Origin: Candidatus Nitrosotenuis chungbukensis
Lineage (GTDB): Archaea > Thermoproteota > Nitrososphaeria > Nitrososphaerales > Nitrosopumilaceae
Direction of reading: 5' to 3'
DNA: 64,000 nt
Assembly (NCBI RefSeq): GCF_000685395.1
Contig: NZ_AVSQ01000003.1
Span: forward strand, 1-64,000
Positions 7,321-15,029 of the stretch are shown piece after piece. Made by a program: the position numbers and the translations under genes. How positions within the stretch are numbered: position 1 is the stretch's first letter; each line of letters opens with the position of its first letter. Below the pieces are notes generated by a model, which worked only from the letters and a program-made list of their open reading frames with translations, ran no database searches and had not been told where the DNA came from.

Positions 7321-8553
7321 ATGTTTGTAAGAAACTTCAAGTTTCGTCTCTATCCTTCATACCAGCAACAGAAAAAATTACAAAACAATATTGAAACATG
7401 TAGATGGGTCTACAATAAATTTGTCAAATTTGCACAAAGGAGTTTTCTTACAAGAAATGATATGAACTATATGCTAACTGATTTAAAACAGTCTGAACCG
7501 TGGCTCTACAACTATCATGCCAAAATGCTACAGATGGTATCAACCCAACTCGATGGAGCCCAGAAAGCAATAATCAGGTTACGAAAAAACGGGCATAAAA
7601 CTGGTGGACTTAGATTTGCAACACATATTCAATATCGCACTTTTATTTATAATCAATCAGGGTACAAGCTTGAAAAACATGGACATACCGATTTGCTTTG
7701 GCTTTCAAAAATAGGTTATATGGAAATTAGAAAACATAGAGAAATAACTGGAAATGTCAAACAAATTATCATATCCAAATCAAGAAGTGGGAAATGGTAC
7801 GCTATAGCTACATGTGAGAATGACAATAACATTTTACCAAAAATTGACTTCAAAAAAGCAGTAGGCCTTGATGTAGGGATAAAAAATTTTGTCTACGATT
7901 CACATGGATGTGTGACGCCGAATCCACTTAATTTCAAAAAATCTTTAAAATTACTTGCTAAAATTCAGCGAAAGATTACACGTAGACAAAAAGGATCAAA
8001 TAAAAGAAAGAAAGCAGTACGTTGGTATCAGATAATCCATGAAAGAATAGTAAATAGAAGAAGAGATTTTCAACATAAACTGTCAACACATTATGCAAAA
8101 AATAATGATGTGATATTTGTTGAAAGGCTAGAAAAGTTAAACATGGTAAAAAACCATCATTTGGCTAGAAGCATTCTAGATTCTAGTTGGGGATCATTTT
8201 GCAATATGTTGGAATACAAATGTAAGATATTGGTTGAGGTACCAGCAAAGAACACCAGTGTTGATTGTTCAAGATGCAGTAACATAGTTCCAAAATCTCT
8301 TGCAGTCAGGATTCACAGATGTAATGTATGTGGACTTGTTTTAGATAGGGATCAAAACGCAGGTATTAACATTTTAAGAAGAGGTCTAGAAATTTTTAGA
8401 GTTACTCCAAATTTGAGTCATATTGTGAATCTACCGCAGGAACTGCGGGAAGTAACGCCTGTGGAGATACGAAAGTGGTCAATGAAACAGGAAAAAGCTA
8501 CAAAATTTATTGGTAGTAGTTCACTTAAAGTAGAGCTGAAAAATTTAGTTTGA
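7321..8553 (+). CDS. tnpB: TnpB, RNA-guided nuclease of the IS200/IS605 group, without tnpA
   Basis: A 410-residue OrfB/TnpB. RuvC-like catalytic residues are visible as D184 (VGLDVGIKNF), E268 (VIFVERLEKL) and D344 (LDRDQNAGIN). A four-cysteine zinc finger lies between the last two (C316, C319, C334, C337). The N-terminal FKFRLYPSYQQQKKL segment and the HTH-like region are typical. ATG 7321 is preferred over an in-frame TTG at 7273 because the family starts at this motif. No Y1 transposase lies nearby, so mobility would need tnpA in trans. The last bases overlap the 3' end of the START-like gene on the other strand. Confidence 0.92.
   Translation: MFVRNFKFRLYPSYQQQKKLQNNIETCRWVYNKFVKFAQRSFLTRNDMNYMLTDLKQSEPWLYNYHAKMLQMVSTQLDGAQKAIIRLRKNGHKTGGLRFATHIQYRTFIYNQSGYKLEKHGHTDLLWLSKIGYMEIRKHREITGNVKQIIISKSRSGKWYAIATCENDNNILPKIDFKKAVGLDVGIKNFVYDSHGCVTPNPLNFKKSLKLLAKIQRKITRRQKGSNKRKKAVRWYQIIHERIVNRRRDFQHKLSTHYAKNNDVIFVERLEKLNMVKNHHLARSILDSSWGSFCNMLEYKCKILVEVPAKNTSVDCSRCSNIVPKSLAVRIHRCNVCGLVLDRDQNAGINILRRGLEIFRVTPNLSHIVNLPQELREVTPVEIRKWSMKQEKATKFIGSSSLKVELKNLV
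8434..8448 (+). ncRNA. Hairpin in the 3' part of tnpB, candidate omega-RNA element
   Basis: CCGCAG-GAA-CTGCGG forms a perfect 6-bp stem with a 3-base loop, inside the tnpB segment encoding PQELREVTPVE. In characterised TnpB systems the guide RNA overlaps the 3' end of the gene and continues to the element end. The hairpin is visible, but its role as a guide scaffold is inferred. Confidence 0.4.
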
Positions 8554-9231
8554 AGGCTTTGCTTCGATTTCGCTGTATTTTTCCAAAATCGCAGTCAGCA
8601 CGGTAGAAACTGGAACGTTGTTCATTTTCTTTTTCTCCTCGAGCAGTTTTTGGTATGCATCTAGTGTGATGTACACTGGGATAGAGCCGTTTCCTTCGAG
8701 TAATCCCTTTACCTTGTATAGTGCGCTTTCCATTCCCCTTTCTGCTGCCTTTGCAAACTTGAGCTTGCTTAGGATTCCGCCAATTACGCCAAACGGCATC
8801 TCATAGTTTACTGTCATGGTGATGTTAGTTAGTCTCTCAGTTACTGCCTTGAATTCTGTTGTAATGTCCCATTTTTTGAATGGTCCAGAGGTCATTTTTG
8901 CAGCGATTTTCTGTTCTCTGACAAATTCAGTCGTCTCGCAGTCCCATTCTAGTCTTTTTCCGCCAAAGTCGCCGACTATACGAAATGTTGTTCCAACACC
9001 CATTCCGTCTTTGATCTCCATTGGAATCACAGTCATTGCTACTCCCTTGTCTGACATTTGGTCAGATACGTGCTCGGGTCTTGCAAAATATGTGAAAACT
9101 GTGTCAACTGGGGCTTTGATATCGAGTGATTTTCTAACTGTAGTCAACGTTTGGCCTTTTCTTGCGTCTGGATTTAAAGCTTTTGTCATTTCCCAAAGCG
9201 CTTTATTGAAGAAACGGATTTTCTGATCCAT
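8545..9231 (-). CDS. START-like (SRPBCC) domain protein with a ribbon-helix-helix-like C-terminal tail
   Basis: About 228 residues. The central part (TVRKSLDIKAPVDTVFTYFA onward, to about residue 170) has the SRPBCC/polyketide-cyclase pattern, a fold that binds hydrophobic ligands in a helix-grip pocket. The last about 45 residues (IPVYITLDAYQKLLEEK... then VPVSTVLTAILEKYSE) resemble a beta strand plus two helices of the CopG/ribbon-helix-helix type. This would make the protein a possible ligand-responsive DNA-binder. The start could be ATG 9231, which overlaps the divergent gene's ATG, or ATG 9189. The 3' end overlaps tnpB by nine bases. Ligand and target are unknown. Confidence 0.7.
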   Translation of the reverse strand: MDQKIRFFNKALWEMTKALNPDARKGQTLTTVRKSLDIKAPVDTVFTYFARPEHVSDQMSDKGVAMTVIPMEIKDGMGVGTTFRIVGDFGGKRLEWDCETTEFVREQKIAAKMTSGPFKKWDITTEFKAVTERLTNITMTVNYEMPFGVIGGILSKLKFAKAAERGMESALYKVKGLLEGNGSIPVYITLDAYQKLLEEKKKMNNVPVSTVLTAILEKYSEIEAKPSN

Positions 9232-9745
9232 GCAAATCAGGATTATACTTTTTGTATTCTTGTTATTTGGGATGATACCTATGATGCACGAGGCAAGCGG
9301 GCATGCCATGTTTAATTCGGCCGAGTCCACCATAGGGAACAACAGGGTTCAGATCGCAACGGTTCCAGAAATCCCAATAATTAATGAAAAATGTACAATC
9401 CGCATACATGTGACAGATCTGGATCTCAAGGACGTTCAGGGGTTCACCATGGGCATGAGGATATTCTATAATGACGAGCAGGTTGACGGCATTCCACCAC
9501 AGTCACATGATGGTGGATACTGGGATTTTGATTATGTCTTTGAGAGGCAGGGAAACCACATTTTCAGAGTCGATCTTTACGATTCTGACGGCAAAGTAAT
9601 AACGCACACGTTTAACATGAGCACACAGAGCCCATTTGCTTTCATTTTCACCTACGTCATAATGTGCGGCGCGGTAGGAGCAGCTGTCATATTTGCCTAC
9701 ATCTACCTGCCTAAGAAACTAAAAAAATTACGAGCTAAGTTCTAG
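9230..9745 (+). CDS. Secreted, C-terminally membrane-anchored beta-domain protein near the oxidase operon
   Basis: 171 residues: a signal peptide (MQIRIILFVFLLFGMIPMMH), an extracellular domain of about 100 residues with Ig-like or YtkA/CopC-like beta character, and one C-terminal transmembrane helix (about 133-158) ending in a basic tail. The domain is rich in His, Met and Asp, so metal binding is conceivable, but no defined copper site is visible. A TATA-like CTTTATT about 25 bp before the ATG suggests a leaderless mRNA. It is convergent with and overlaps the heme A synthase gene by 11 bp. The neighbourhood hints at a role in oxidase assembly. Function not established. Confidence 0.75.
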   Translation: MQIRIILFVFLLFGMIPMMHEASGHAMFNSAESTIGNNRVQIATVPEIPIINEKCTIRIHVTDLDLKDVQGFTMGMRIFYNDEQVDGIPPQSHDGGYWDFDYVFERQGNHIFRVDLYDSDGKVITHTFNMSTQSPFAFIFTYVIMCGAVGAAVIFAYIYLPKKLKKLRAKF

Positions 9746-10178
9746 CCGGGATTACTGCCTTGCCCATTCTGAATGCAAACAATACAGTAAGCAAGGTCAT
9801 AGCAAACAGCAGTATTCCAATTCCTAGGTGAATCGCGACAAGGACTGCGTGCAATTTTAGATCAATCACTAGCGCGCCAAGAGTGACTTGGGTTACGACT
9901 AGAATTGCGGCAAGCGTGCCTGTTATCTTGATTTTTCTATCAGATTGTTTGTTTAGCCACACTCCAATCGCTGTTGCCACTATCAAGGCTCCAGTAGTTG
10001 CAGCTACAAACCTGTGCGTCCACTCTATGAGATATTCCTCGTCTGGCATGATTCCGTTTGGACACAAAGGCCAGTCAGGGCACGACAGCCCAAGCCCTGC
10101 CGAAGAGACGTATCCCCCAATAAACATCAGAGAATACAAAACTACAAGCGATGCTAGTGCGATATACTTTAAAATCAA
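9735..10178 (-). CDS. ctaA: COX15/CtaA-type heme A synthase, half-length
   Basis: A 147-residue membrane protein with four predicted helices, half the size of bacterial CtaA (about 300 residues, eight helices). It keeps the first-half signatures: GYVSSAGLGLSCPDWPLCP with its cysteine pair, the heme-ligand motif EWTHRFVA, and a second histidine region LHAVLVAIHLGIG. The family oxidises heme O to heme A for cytochrome oxidase. It presumably works as a homodimer here, as in other archaeal short forms. The start is TTG at 10178, just after the TAA of the cupredoxin gene. It is the last gene of the oxidase operon. Confidence 0.88.
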   Translation of the reverse strand: MILKYIALASLVVLYSLMFIGGYVSSAGLGLSCPDWPLCPNGIMPDEEYLIEWTHRFVAATTGALIVATAIGVWLNKQSDRKIKITGTLAAILVVTQVTLGALVIDLKLHAVLVAIHLGIGILLFAMTLLTVLFAFRMGKAVIPART

Positions 10179-10179
10179 G

Positions 10180-11133
10180 TTAAGGCTCTACTATGAAATT
10201 TCCCTGCATGCCAAGCAAGGCATGTCCTGGAACGGTGCAGACATAATGGTATTCGCCTGGTGCGCCTGCAATAAATGTGACCTCCCCGGTTTCGCCAGCC
10301 TTCATGGGATTGTTTGCAGACTTTATGGCGGAATTAAACACTATGGTGGTTGGATCATCCACATCTGACACTACTGCAAATGCGTGGAACGATATTCCGG
10401 CATTTTCTACTTTGAATGTAACTGAATCGCCAGATTTTACTTTAAAGTCTGGATTGCTTCCTTCTTCGCCAGGCAATGCGTTGAACACCAGTGTCTTAAA
10501 GTCTGGAGATTCGATAAACTTGAGATCAAAATTGTGGCTGATTCCAGTTGGGGCTGCTGCTTTTGGAGCCGCTTCTGCTGAGCCGACGTTTATTTTTCCA
10601 ACCATTCCCATTTCCCTGTGTCCTGGAACGGTGCAAATGTAATAGTATGTGCCTTCTTTGCTTGGGACAAATGCAGATTCTCCACTCTCGCCAGGCTTCA
10701 TAGGATTGTTTGCAGAGCTTATTTCAGTGCCAGGGATAATTCCCTCAAAGCCCTCTTCTGCCGCTGTAACGCCAAATGCGTGGAATGATTTTCCATTATT
10801 TGCAACAAGGAACTCGATGCGGTCACCAACACTTGCGTTGATGTCTGGGTTATGCCCTTCTTCGCCAGGCAGTGCATTAAACGCCAGAGTCCTAAAGTCT
10901 GGAGACTCGACAAAGTTCAGATGAACGTCAAATTGCTTTCCCGTAGCTGCCATTCCGCCAGATGATTCTACCGGTGCTGCTTGCATTTGGTTTCCAGGAG
11001 GCATTGATATCCAATAATCCCAAAAGCTAAAGAAGATGGCACCGCCCGCAATGCTGATGCCCAGCATTATCACTAGCATCTTTGTCGTTCTTACCGGTGT
11101 TGTCCTGTAGATTGTTTCGTTGTGTTGTTCCAT
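10180..11133 (-). CDS. Membrane-anchored tandem cupredoxin (blue copper protein)
   Basis: 317 residues: a short cytoplasmic head, one transmembrane anchor (about 17-40), then two homologous plastocyanin-like domains. Each has a complete type-1 copper set. Domain 1 shows SFHAFGV, then YYYICTVPGHREMGM. Domain 2 shows SFHAFAV, then YHYVCTVPGHALLGM. These supply His, Cys, His and Met. It lies between oxidase subunit I and heme A synthase, so it is likely the soluble-face electron donor to the oxidase in a c-type-cytochrome-free chain. The internal duplication is obvious (both domains share LAFNALPGEEG/LVFNALPGEEG). Confidence 0.92.
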   Translation of the reverse strand: MEQHNETIYRTTPVRTTKMLVIMLGISIAGGAIFFSFWDYWISMPPGNQMQAAPVESSGGMAATGKQFDVHLNFVESPDFRTLAFNALPGEEGHNPDINASVGDRIEFLVANNGKSFHAFGVTAAEEGFEGIIPGTEISSANNPMKPGESGESAFVPSKEGTYYYICTVPGHREMGMVGKINVGSAEAAPKAAAPTGISHNFDLKFIESPDFKTLVFNALPGEEGSNPDFKVKSGDSVTFKVENAGISFHAFAVVSDVDDPTTIVFNSAIKSANNPMKAGETGEVTFIAGAPGEYHYVCTVPGHALLGMQGNFIVEP

Positions 11134-11143
11134 GTTTAATCAC

Positions 11144-12670
11144 TCAATGATGCGGGTTCTTGGCCTGGTGTGGGAAGTAGTACTTGCCTCCCAGTCCCCA
11201 CGGGTCGTCCATGTTGGCCTCCTTTCCTTTTCCTGCGCTGTAAATCATGTTTATTAGCCAAATTACCATACCTGCGCCAATTATCATTGCTCCAACGGAT
11301 GCAATTTGGTTCATGATGATGTATTCTGGAGATGGTATGTAATCGAAAACTCTTCTTGGCATTCCGTATAGTCCAAGTACGTGCTGCGTAAAGAAGACCA
11401 TTACTGTTCCAGCAAACGCTGTGATGAAGTGGATTTTGCCCCAGGTCTCATTGTACATTCTTCCTGTGATGTATGGGAACATGTAGTACAGGAATCCGAT
11501 TGAGCCAAATGCGATCGTTCCCATCACAAAGAGGTGGAAGTGTCCCACTACCCAGTAAGAGTCGTGTGTGATAAAGTCAAACGGCATTGCGGCATTTGCT
11601 ACTCCGCCTGCTCCTGCAGAGAAGAACAGTGCGATTCCTCCAACTGCCCACATCATTGGTGTTGCAAATCTAATTCGTCCGCCCCACATTGTGGCTATAA
11701 AGTTAAACACGTGCATTCCAGATGCCGGAACCGCCGCAAGTGTTCCAATCATGAAGACGGTTTTTTCTGTAAACGACATGCCGGTTGCATACATGTGGTG
11801 TGCCCATGATGAGAAACTTACTATGCTTAGCATGACAAACGCGAAAATTCCAGAGGACTGGCTAAAGATCGGCTTTCTTGAGAATCGAGGGATTATTTCG
11901 TACATCATTCCGATTGCAGGAATTACCAATACGTATACTTCGGGATGGAACGTAAACCAGAACAGGTGCTGGTATGCTATTGGGTCTCCGCCCTTTGACG
12001 GATCAAAGAATCCAGATACGCCTAGCCTGTCAGTTAGCAGCATGACAAGTGCAGCTGCAAACGTCGGAACTGCGACTATAACAATTAGTGATGCCGACAG
12101 GAACGACCATGCCAAAAGCGGGACTTTGCTTAGAGGCAAGTCAGGATGCTTGCATTTTAGAATAGTAACTATGAAATTAATTGCGCCAAGGACTGATGAG
12201 ACACCAAGTATTTTCTGCGCAAAGATCCACATGTCTGCTGAAGGGCCTGGTGATCTGATTGCAGAGTATGGAGGTGTCGCATACCATGTAAAGTCTGCAA
12301 AGCCAAGCCAGATTAGTGCGCCTGCTGGAGGAATCATCCAGAATGCAACTGCGTTGAGTTTTGGATATGCCATGTCCTTGTATCTGACCATGATTGGAAC
12401 AAAATAGTTGCCAACGCCGGATGCAAATGGAAGCAAGAACAGAAATATCATTGCGGTGCCATGAACGGTAAATATTCTGTTAAACGTCATAGAGTCAGCG
12501 ATTATTTGGGTGCCTGGGAAGAACAGCTCCGCTCTAATTCCAAGTGCGAGCGCGCCGCCCATAAAGAAGAATGCAATCGAGGTTATGGTGTACAGTAGAC
12601 CTACGTCGGTGTGATGGGTTGAAAACATTATTTGCCAGATTGGACGCGGCTTTTGTAGTTCTAGGACCAT
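11144..12670 (-). CDS. Heme-copper oxidase subunit I
   Basis: A 508-residue catalytic subunit with 12 predicted membrane helices that reduces O2 to water. Visible signatures are HGTAMIFLFLLPF (low-spin heme ligand region), FHPEVYVLVIPAIG (Cu-B histidine and cross-linked tyrosine), SSWAHHMYATG (the Cu-B histidine pair) and VVGHFHLFVMG (high-spin heme and second low-spin heme ligands). It is an A-type enzyme by its HPEVY motif. A GAGGTG Shine-Dalgarno lies 10 bases before the ATG. It follows the split subunit II genes and precedes the cupredoxin and ctaA. Confidence 0.96.
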   Translation of the reverse strand: MVLELQKPRPIWQIMFSTHHTDVGLLYTITSIAFFFMGGALALGIRAELFFPGTQIIADSMTFNRIFTVHGTAMIFLFLLPFASGVGNYFVPIMVRYKDMAYPKLNAVAFWMIPPAGALIWLGFADFTWYATPPYSAIRSPGPSADMWIFAQKILGVSSVLGAINFIVTILKCKHPDLPLSKVPLLAWSFLSASLIVIVAVPTFAAALVMLLTDRLGVSGFFDPSKGGDPIAYQHLFWFTFHPEVYVLVIPAIGMMYEIIPRFSRKPIFSQSSGIFAFVMLSIVSFSSWAHHMYATGMSFTEKTVFMIGTLAAVPASGMHVFNFIATMWGGRIRFATPMMWAVGGIALFFSAGAGGVANAAMPFDFITHDSYWVVGHFHLFVMGTIAFGSIGFLYYMFPYITGRMYNETWGKIHFITAFAGTVMVFFTQHVLGLYGMPRRVFDYIPSPEYIIMNQIASVGAMIIGAGMVIWLINMIYSAGKGKEANMDDPWGLGGKYYFPHQAKNPHH

Positions 12671-12680
12671 CTTAGAGAGA

Positions 12681-12686
12681 CACCTC
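12681..12686 (-). promoter_or_regulatory. Shine-Dalgarno of oxidase subunit I
   Basis: GAGGTG on the minus strand, ending 10 bases before ATG 12670. It supports the chosen start and internal translation within the operon. Confidence 0.6.
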
Positions 12687-12721
12687 GAGTTCTTTTATTA
12701 AGTTATTAGTTTTGATCAACT

Positions 12722-13144
12722 TCATTCCTCCACGATTAGGGTTCCCCTCATGTTGTAATGGAGTAAACCGCAGTACTCTCTGCACTGGATGATATACTCT
12801 CCTGCCTCGTCAGGTACAAACCAAGCGGTGTTGACTCTGCCTACGATGGCATCCTGTAATATGACATAATCATGAATGTTAAAAGAATGGTTGACGTCCT
12901 TTGCAGTTATTTCAAATTTGTACGGCTGGCCTTTCTTTAGGTGTAATTCGCCTACCTCCTTAGTTCCGTCTGCATGTTCAAATGTCCAAAACCACTGCTG
13001 TCCTACTACCTTGATTACCTCTGCGTCAGCAGGCGTATGCTCTACTAGTCTTTCAACGTTCCAAGCCTCTGCCCCAACATATGCCAGCAGGCATATGACA
13101 ACTCCAACGTAAATCCACTCAGGCCAGTTAGAATGTCCGCTCAT
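12722..13144 (-). CDS. Heme-copper oxidase subunit II, C-terminal part (second helix and Cu-A domain)
   Basis: A 140-residue protein with one membrane helix (about 10-25) followed by the Cu-A cupredoxin domain. The Cu-A ligands are complete: HSFNIHDY supplies the first His, and CREYCGLLHYNM supplies Cys, Glu, Cys, His and Met. GQQWFWTFEH is the aromatic electron-entry region. It accepts electrons from the cupredoxin and passes them to subunit I. It lacks the first transmembrane helix of a normal subunit II. That helix is encoded by the preceding ORF in the same reading frame, separated only by TAG. Confidence 0.93.
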   Translation of the reverse strand: MSGHSNWPEWIYVGVVICLLAYVGAEAWNVERLVEHTPADAEVIKVVGQQWFWTFEHADGTKEVGELHLKKGQPYKFEITAKDVNHSFNIHDYVILQDAIVGRVNTAWFVPDEAGEYIIQCREYCGLLHYNMRGTLIVEE

Positions 13145-13402
13145 CTACCATTCCGTTCCTTCGTATTTTGTGGGTTTGGCATGCGGATGCGATTCTCTAA
13201 ATCTCCATACCAGCCAGATAAGCGTACCAGACACTACGGCACCGACAGTGAATGCTATAGTCATCATTTTGAAAAACAGGTTCCAAATCTCAACTTTACG
13301 GTTCACATATTCGTGAGCGTCCGTTGCCGCAAATACAAGTTGAATTGTCGGCAATACTATCAAAATAGTCAAAACTGACATTAACGCAATTGTTTTGTCC
13401 AT
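13145..13402 (-). CDS. Small oxidase protein equivalent to the N-terminal helix of subunit II
   Basis: An 85-residue protein with a signal-like first helix (MDKTIALMSVLTILIVLPTI) and a second helix ending LIWLVWRFRESHPHAKP. The region from KVEIWNLFFKMM to VWRFRE matches the first transmembrane segment of cytochrome oxidase subunit II. Its TAG stop abuts the ATG of the Cu-A gene, and both lie in one frame (TGG TAG ATG). The two products probably assemble into one functional subunit II. The alternative is read-through of TAG giving a full-length protein. Confidence 0.75.
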   Translation of the reverse strand: MDKTIALMSVLTILIVLPTIQLVFAATDAHEYVNRKVEIWNLFFKMMTIAFTVGAVVSGTLIWLVWRFRESHPHAKPTKYEGTEW

Positions 13403-13454
13403 GACCGGTTACAGCCCGTGACCTTAGAATTCTATTTAAGGGTTTTGTAAATTC

Positions 13455-14096
13455 TTAGAAAGGTCCCTGATCGTATCTTTCAGAATTCATTGCATTGATT
13501 GCAGATAATGAAAACTTGCCCTGCTCTTGTCTGATTATGGTAAGTGACGCGTTTGCAATTATAAGTTCAAAAAGTGATCTTGGGGTGAGGTTCATAATGT
13601 TTGAGATCATCGCCTTGATCGGGTCCATGTGAGTTACAAAAAGCACGTTTTGTTCCCGGTGCTTTTTGGTTGCATAGTCCACCATATCGAGCACTCTTTT
13701 TCTAACCTCGGCAAAAGTCTCAACGCCATTTTCCTCAATGGTGGGATGGCCCTCATAGAATTTCAAGAACACGTTTCCGTGCTTTGCAAACAATTCGTCG
13801 TACGGCATTCCGGAAAACTTGCCCATCTCTAACTCATACAGCCTTTCGTCAATTGTCGTACCAAGTCCAATGTGGCTTCCGACAATTTCTGCTGTGTTTT
13901 TTGCCCGCTCGATCGGACTTGCATAGATGTGAGAGATGTTAAACGACTTTAGGAATTTTCCAATGTCGTTTGCTTGTGCTACTCCTTTTTCGGTTAGCGG
14001 AATTCCAGATGCCCTTCCTGCCAAAACGCGTTCAGTGTTGTTTCTTGCTTGGCCGTGACGCAGGAATATGATTAATCCCAATTTTTTAAATTTCAA
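13455..14096 (-). CDS. Histidine phosphatase superfamily protein (phosphoglycerate-mutase-like)
   Basis: 213 residues with the N-terminal phosphohistidine motif FLRHGQARNN, the PIERAKNTAEI arginine region and the late catalytic histidine in FVTHMDPIKAM. This is the standard order for the branch-1 family. The substrate cannot be read from sequence. Relatives include cofactor-dependent phosphoglycerate mutases, sugar phosphatases and alpha-ribazole phosphatases. The start is TTG at 14096. A second TTG six codons in is possible. It diverges from npdG. Confidence 0.85.
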   Translation of the reverse strand: MKFKKLGLIIFLRHGQARNNTERVLAGRASGIPLTEKGVAQANDIGKFLKSFNISHIYASPIERAKNTAEIVGSHIGLGTTIDERLYELEMGKFSGMPYDELFAKHGNVFLKFYEGHPTIEENGVETFAEVRKRVLDMVDYATKKHREQNVLFVTHMDPIKAMISNIMNLTPRSLFELIIANASLTIIRQEQGKFSLSAINAMNSERYDQGPF

Positions 14097-14130
14097 AAAA
14101 AGATAATAATAACATTACCTGCCTGCGAAT

Positions 14131-14802
14131 ATGAAGATAGGTATAATCGGAGGCACCGGCGGCATGGGAAAAGGCTTTGCACTAAGATGGTGCCTAAAGC
14201 ATGATGTTTTGATCGGATCGCGTGACTCTCAAAGAGCATCAGACGCTGCATCCGAATATGTCAGTATTGCAAAAGAGTCTCACGGTGGGATTGGCGGGAC
14301 CATTGCCGGCAAGGACAACGTGTCAGTTGCGGAGCAAAGCGATGTCTTGATTTTGGCCATTCCATATGAGAACATTGATTCTATCTGTTCTGAGTTACTT
14401 GGAAAAATTAAAGACAGTTGCACCGTGATTTCGCCTATCGTTCCAATGGTAAAAACGGAAACCGGTTTTGAGTTCATTCCAATAAAGGAAGGCAAGCCGT
14501 TTGCACACCAGATGGTTCAAAAATACATGAAGAACAAGTCAAAATTGGTTTCTGCGTTTCATGTCATTTCGGAAAAAAAGCTTGTTGATCCCAAATTAGC
14601 ATTGGATTACGACATTTTTGTTTGCGGTGACGACAAGGAGTCGCTAGACGTGGTCAACGGTCTTATTTCGGAAATCAAGGGCCTAAGGGCAATCTTTCTT
14701 GGCTCAGGCGCACTGGCATACTTGGCAGAAATGTCAACGCCACTTCTCTTGAATGCGATGATAAAGAACAAGATGAAAAACCCGGGCATCAAGATCCTAT
14801 AA
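14131..14802 (+). CDS. npdG: F420-dependent NADP reductase
   Basis: A 223-residue enzyme transferring hydride between reduced F420 and NADP. The N-terminal Rossmann loop GIIGGTGGMGKGFALRW is the family hallmark. It is followed by GSRDSQRA, whose Ser/Arg select the 2'-phosphate of NADP. A later segment, LAIPYENID, and the C-terminal helical lid are also typical. The length agrees with archaeal NpdG. It overlaps the next ORF by one base and is followed by an F420/FMN split-barrel protein, forming a small F420-related cluster. Confidence 0.9.
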   Translation: MKIGIIGGTGGMGKGFALRWCLKHDVLIGSRDSQRASDAASEYVSIAKESHGGIGGTIAGKDNVSVAEQSDVLILAIPYENIDSICSELLGKIKDSCTVISPIVPMVKTETGFEFIPIKEGKPFAHQMVQKYMKNKSKLVSAFHVISEKKLVDPKLALDYDIFVCGDDKESLDVVNGLISEIKGLRAIFLGSGALAYLAEMSTPLLLNAMIKNKMKNPGIKIL

Positions 14803-15029
14803 TGAGTCAATACTATCCGCGTCGTGGCAGAAACTGGTACTCTGCCATGGGCGTCCTGTTTATCGTAGTTGGCGGAATCGTCGTGGTAAGGGATGTTTTG
14901 ATCTGGAGCCCGGACTTTGTTTTGGACTTTCTTTTGAATTCAGAGATCACAAACGCAAAGATTTCACTTGGAATGTTTGTATTTGGAGGAATACTCGTAG
15001 GAATTGGGTTTAGGAAAAAAATTGTTTAA
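14802..15029 (+). CDS. Small two-helix membrane protein
   Basis: A 75-residue protein beginning with a basic, Tyr/Arg-rich head (MSQYYPRRGRNWYSAMG) and containing two hydrophobic helices (about 17-31 and 49-70). It is probably an integral membrane protein of unknown role. The ATG overlaps the npdG stop (TAATG), so translation is coupled. Its 3' end overlaps the next gene's start region in another frame. No family recognised. Confidence 0.6.
   Translation: MSQYYPRRGRNWYSAMGVLFIVVGGIVVVRDVLIWSPDFVLDFLLNSEITNAKISLGMFVFGGILVGIGFRKKIV

Noticed and set aside
7321-8553. Could this be a Cas12-type effector of a CRISPR system?
   Set aside because: The protein has TnpB size and layout. No CRISPR-like repeat array or cas gene is seen anywhere in the window.
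8816-9226. Plus-strand open frame of 136 codons
   Set aside because: Antisense to the START-like gene, with no independent start signal and no domain-like pattern.
11568-12407. Long plus-strand open frame (279 codons) antisense to oxidase subunit I
   Set aside because: It lies wholly inside the conserved subunit I gene on the other strand. Its translation has no recognisable motifs, so it is a shadow of the codon bias.
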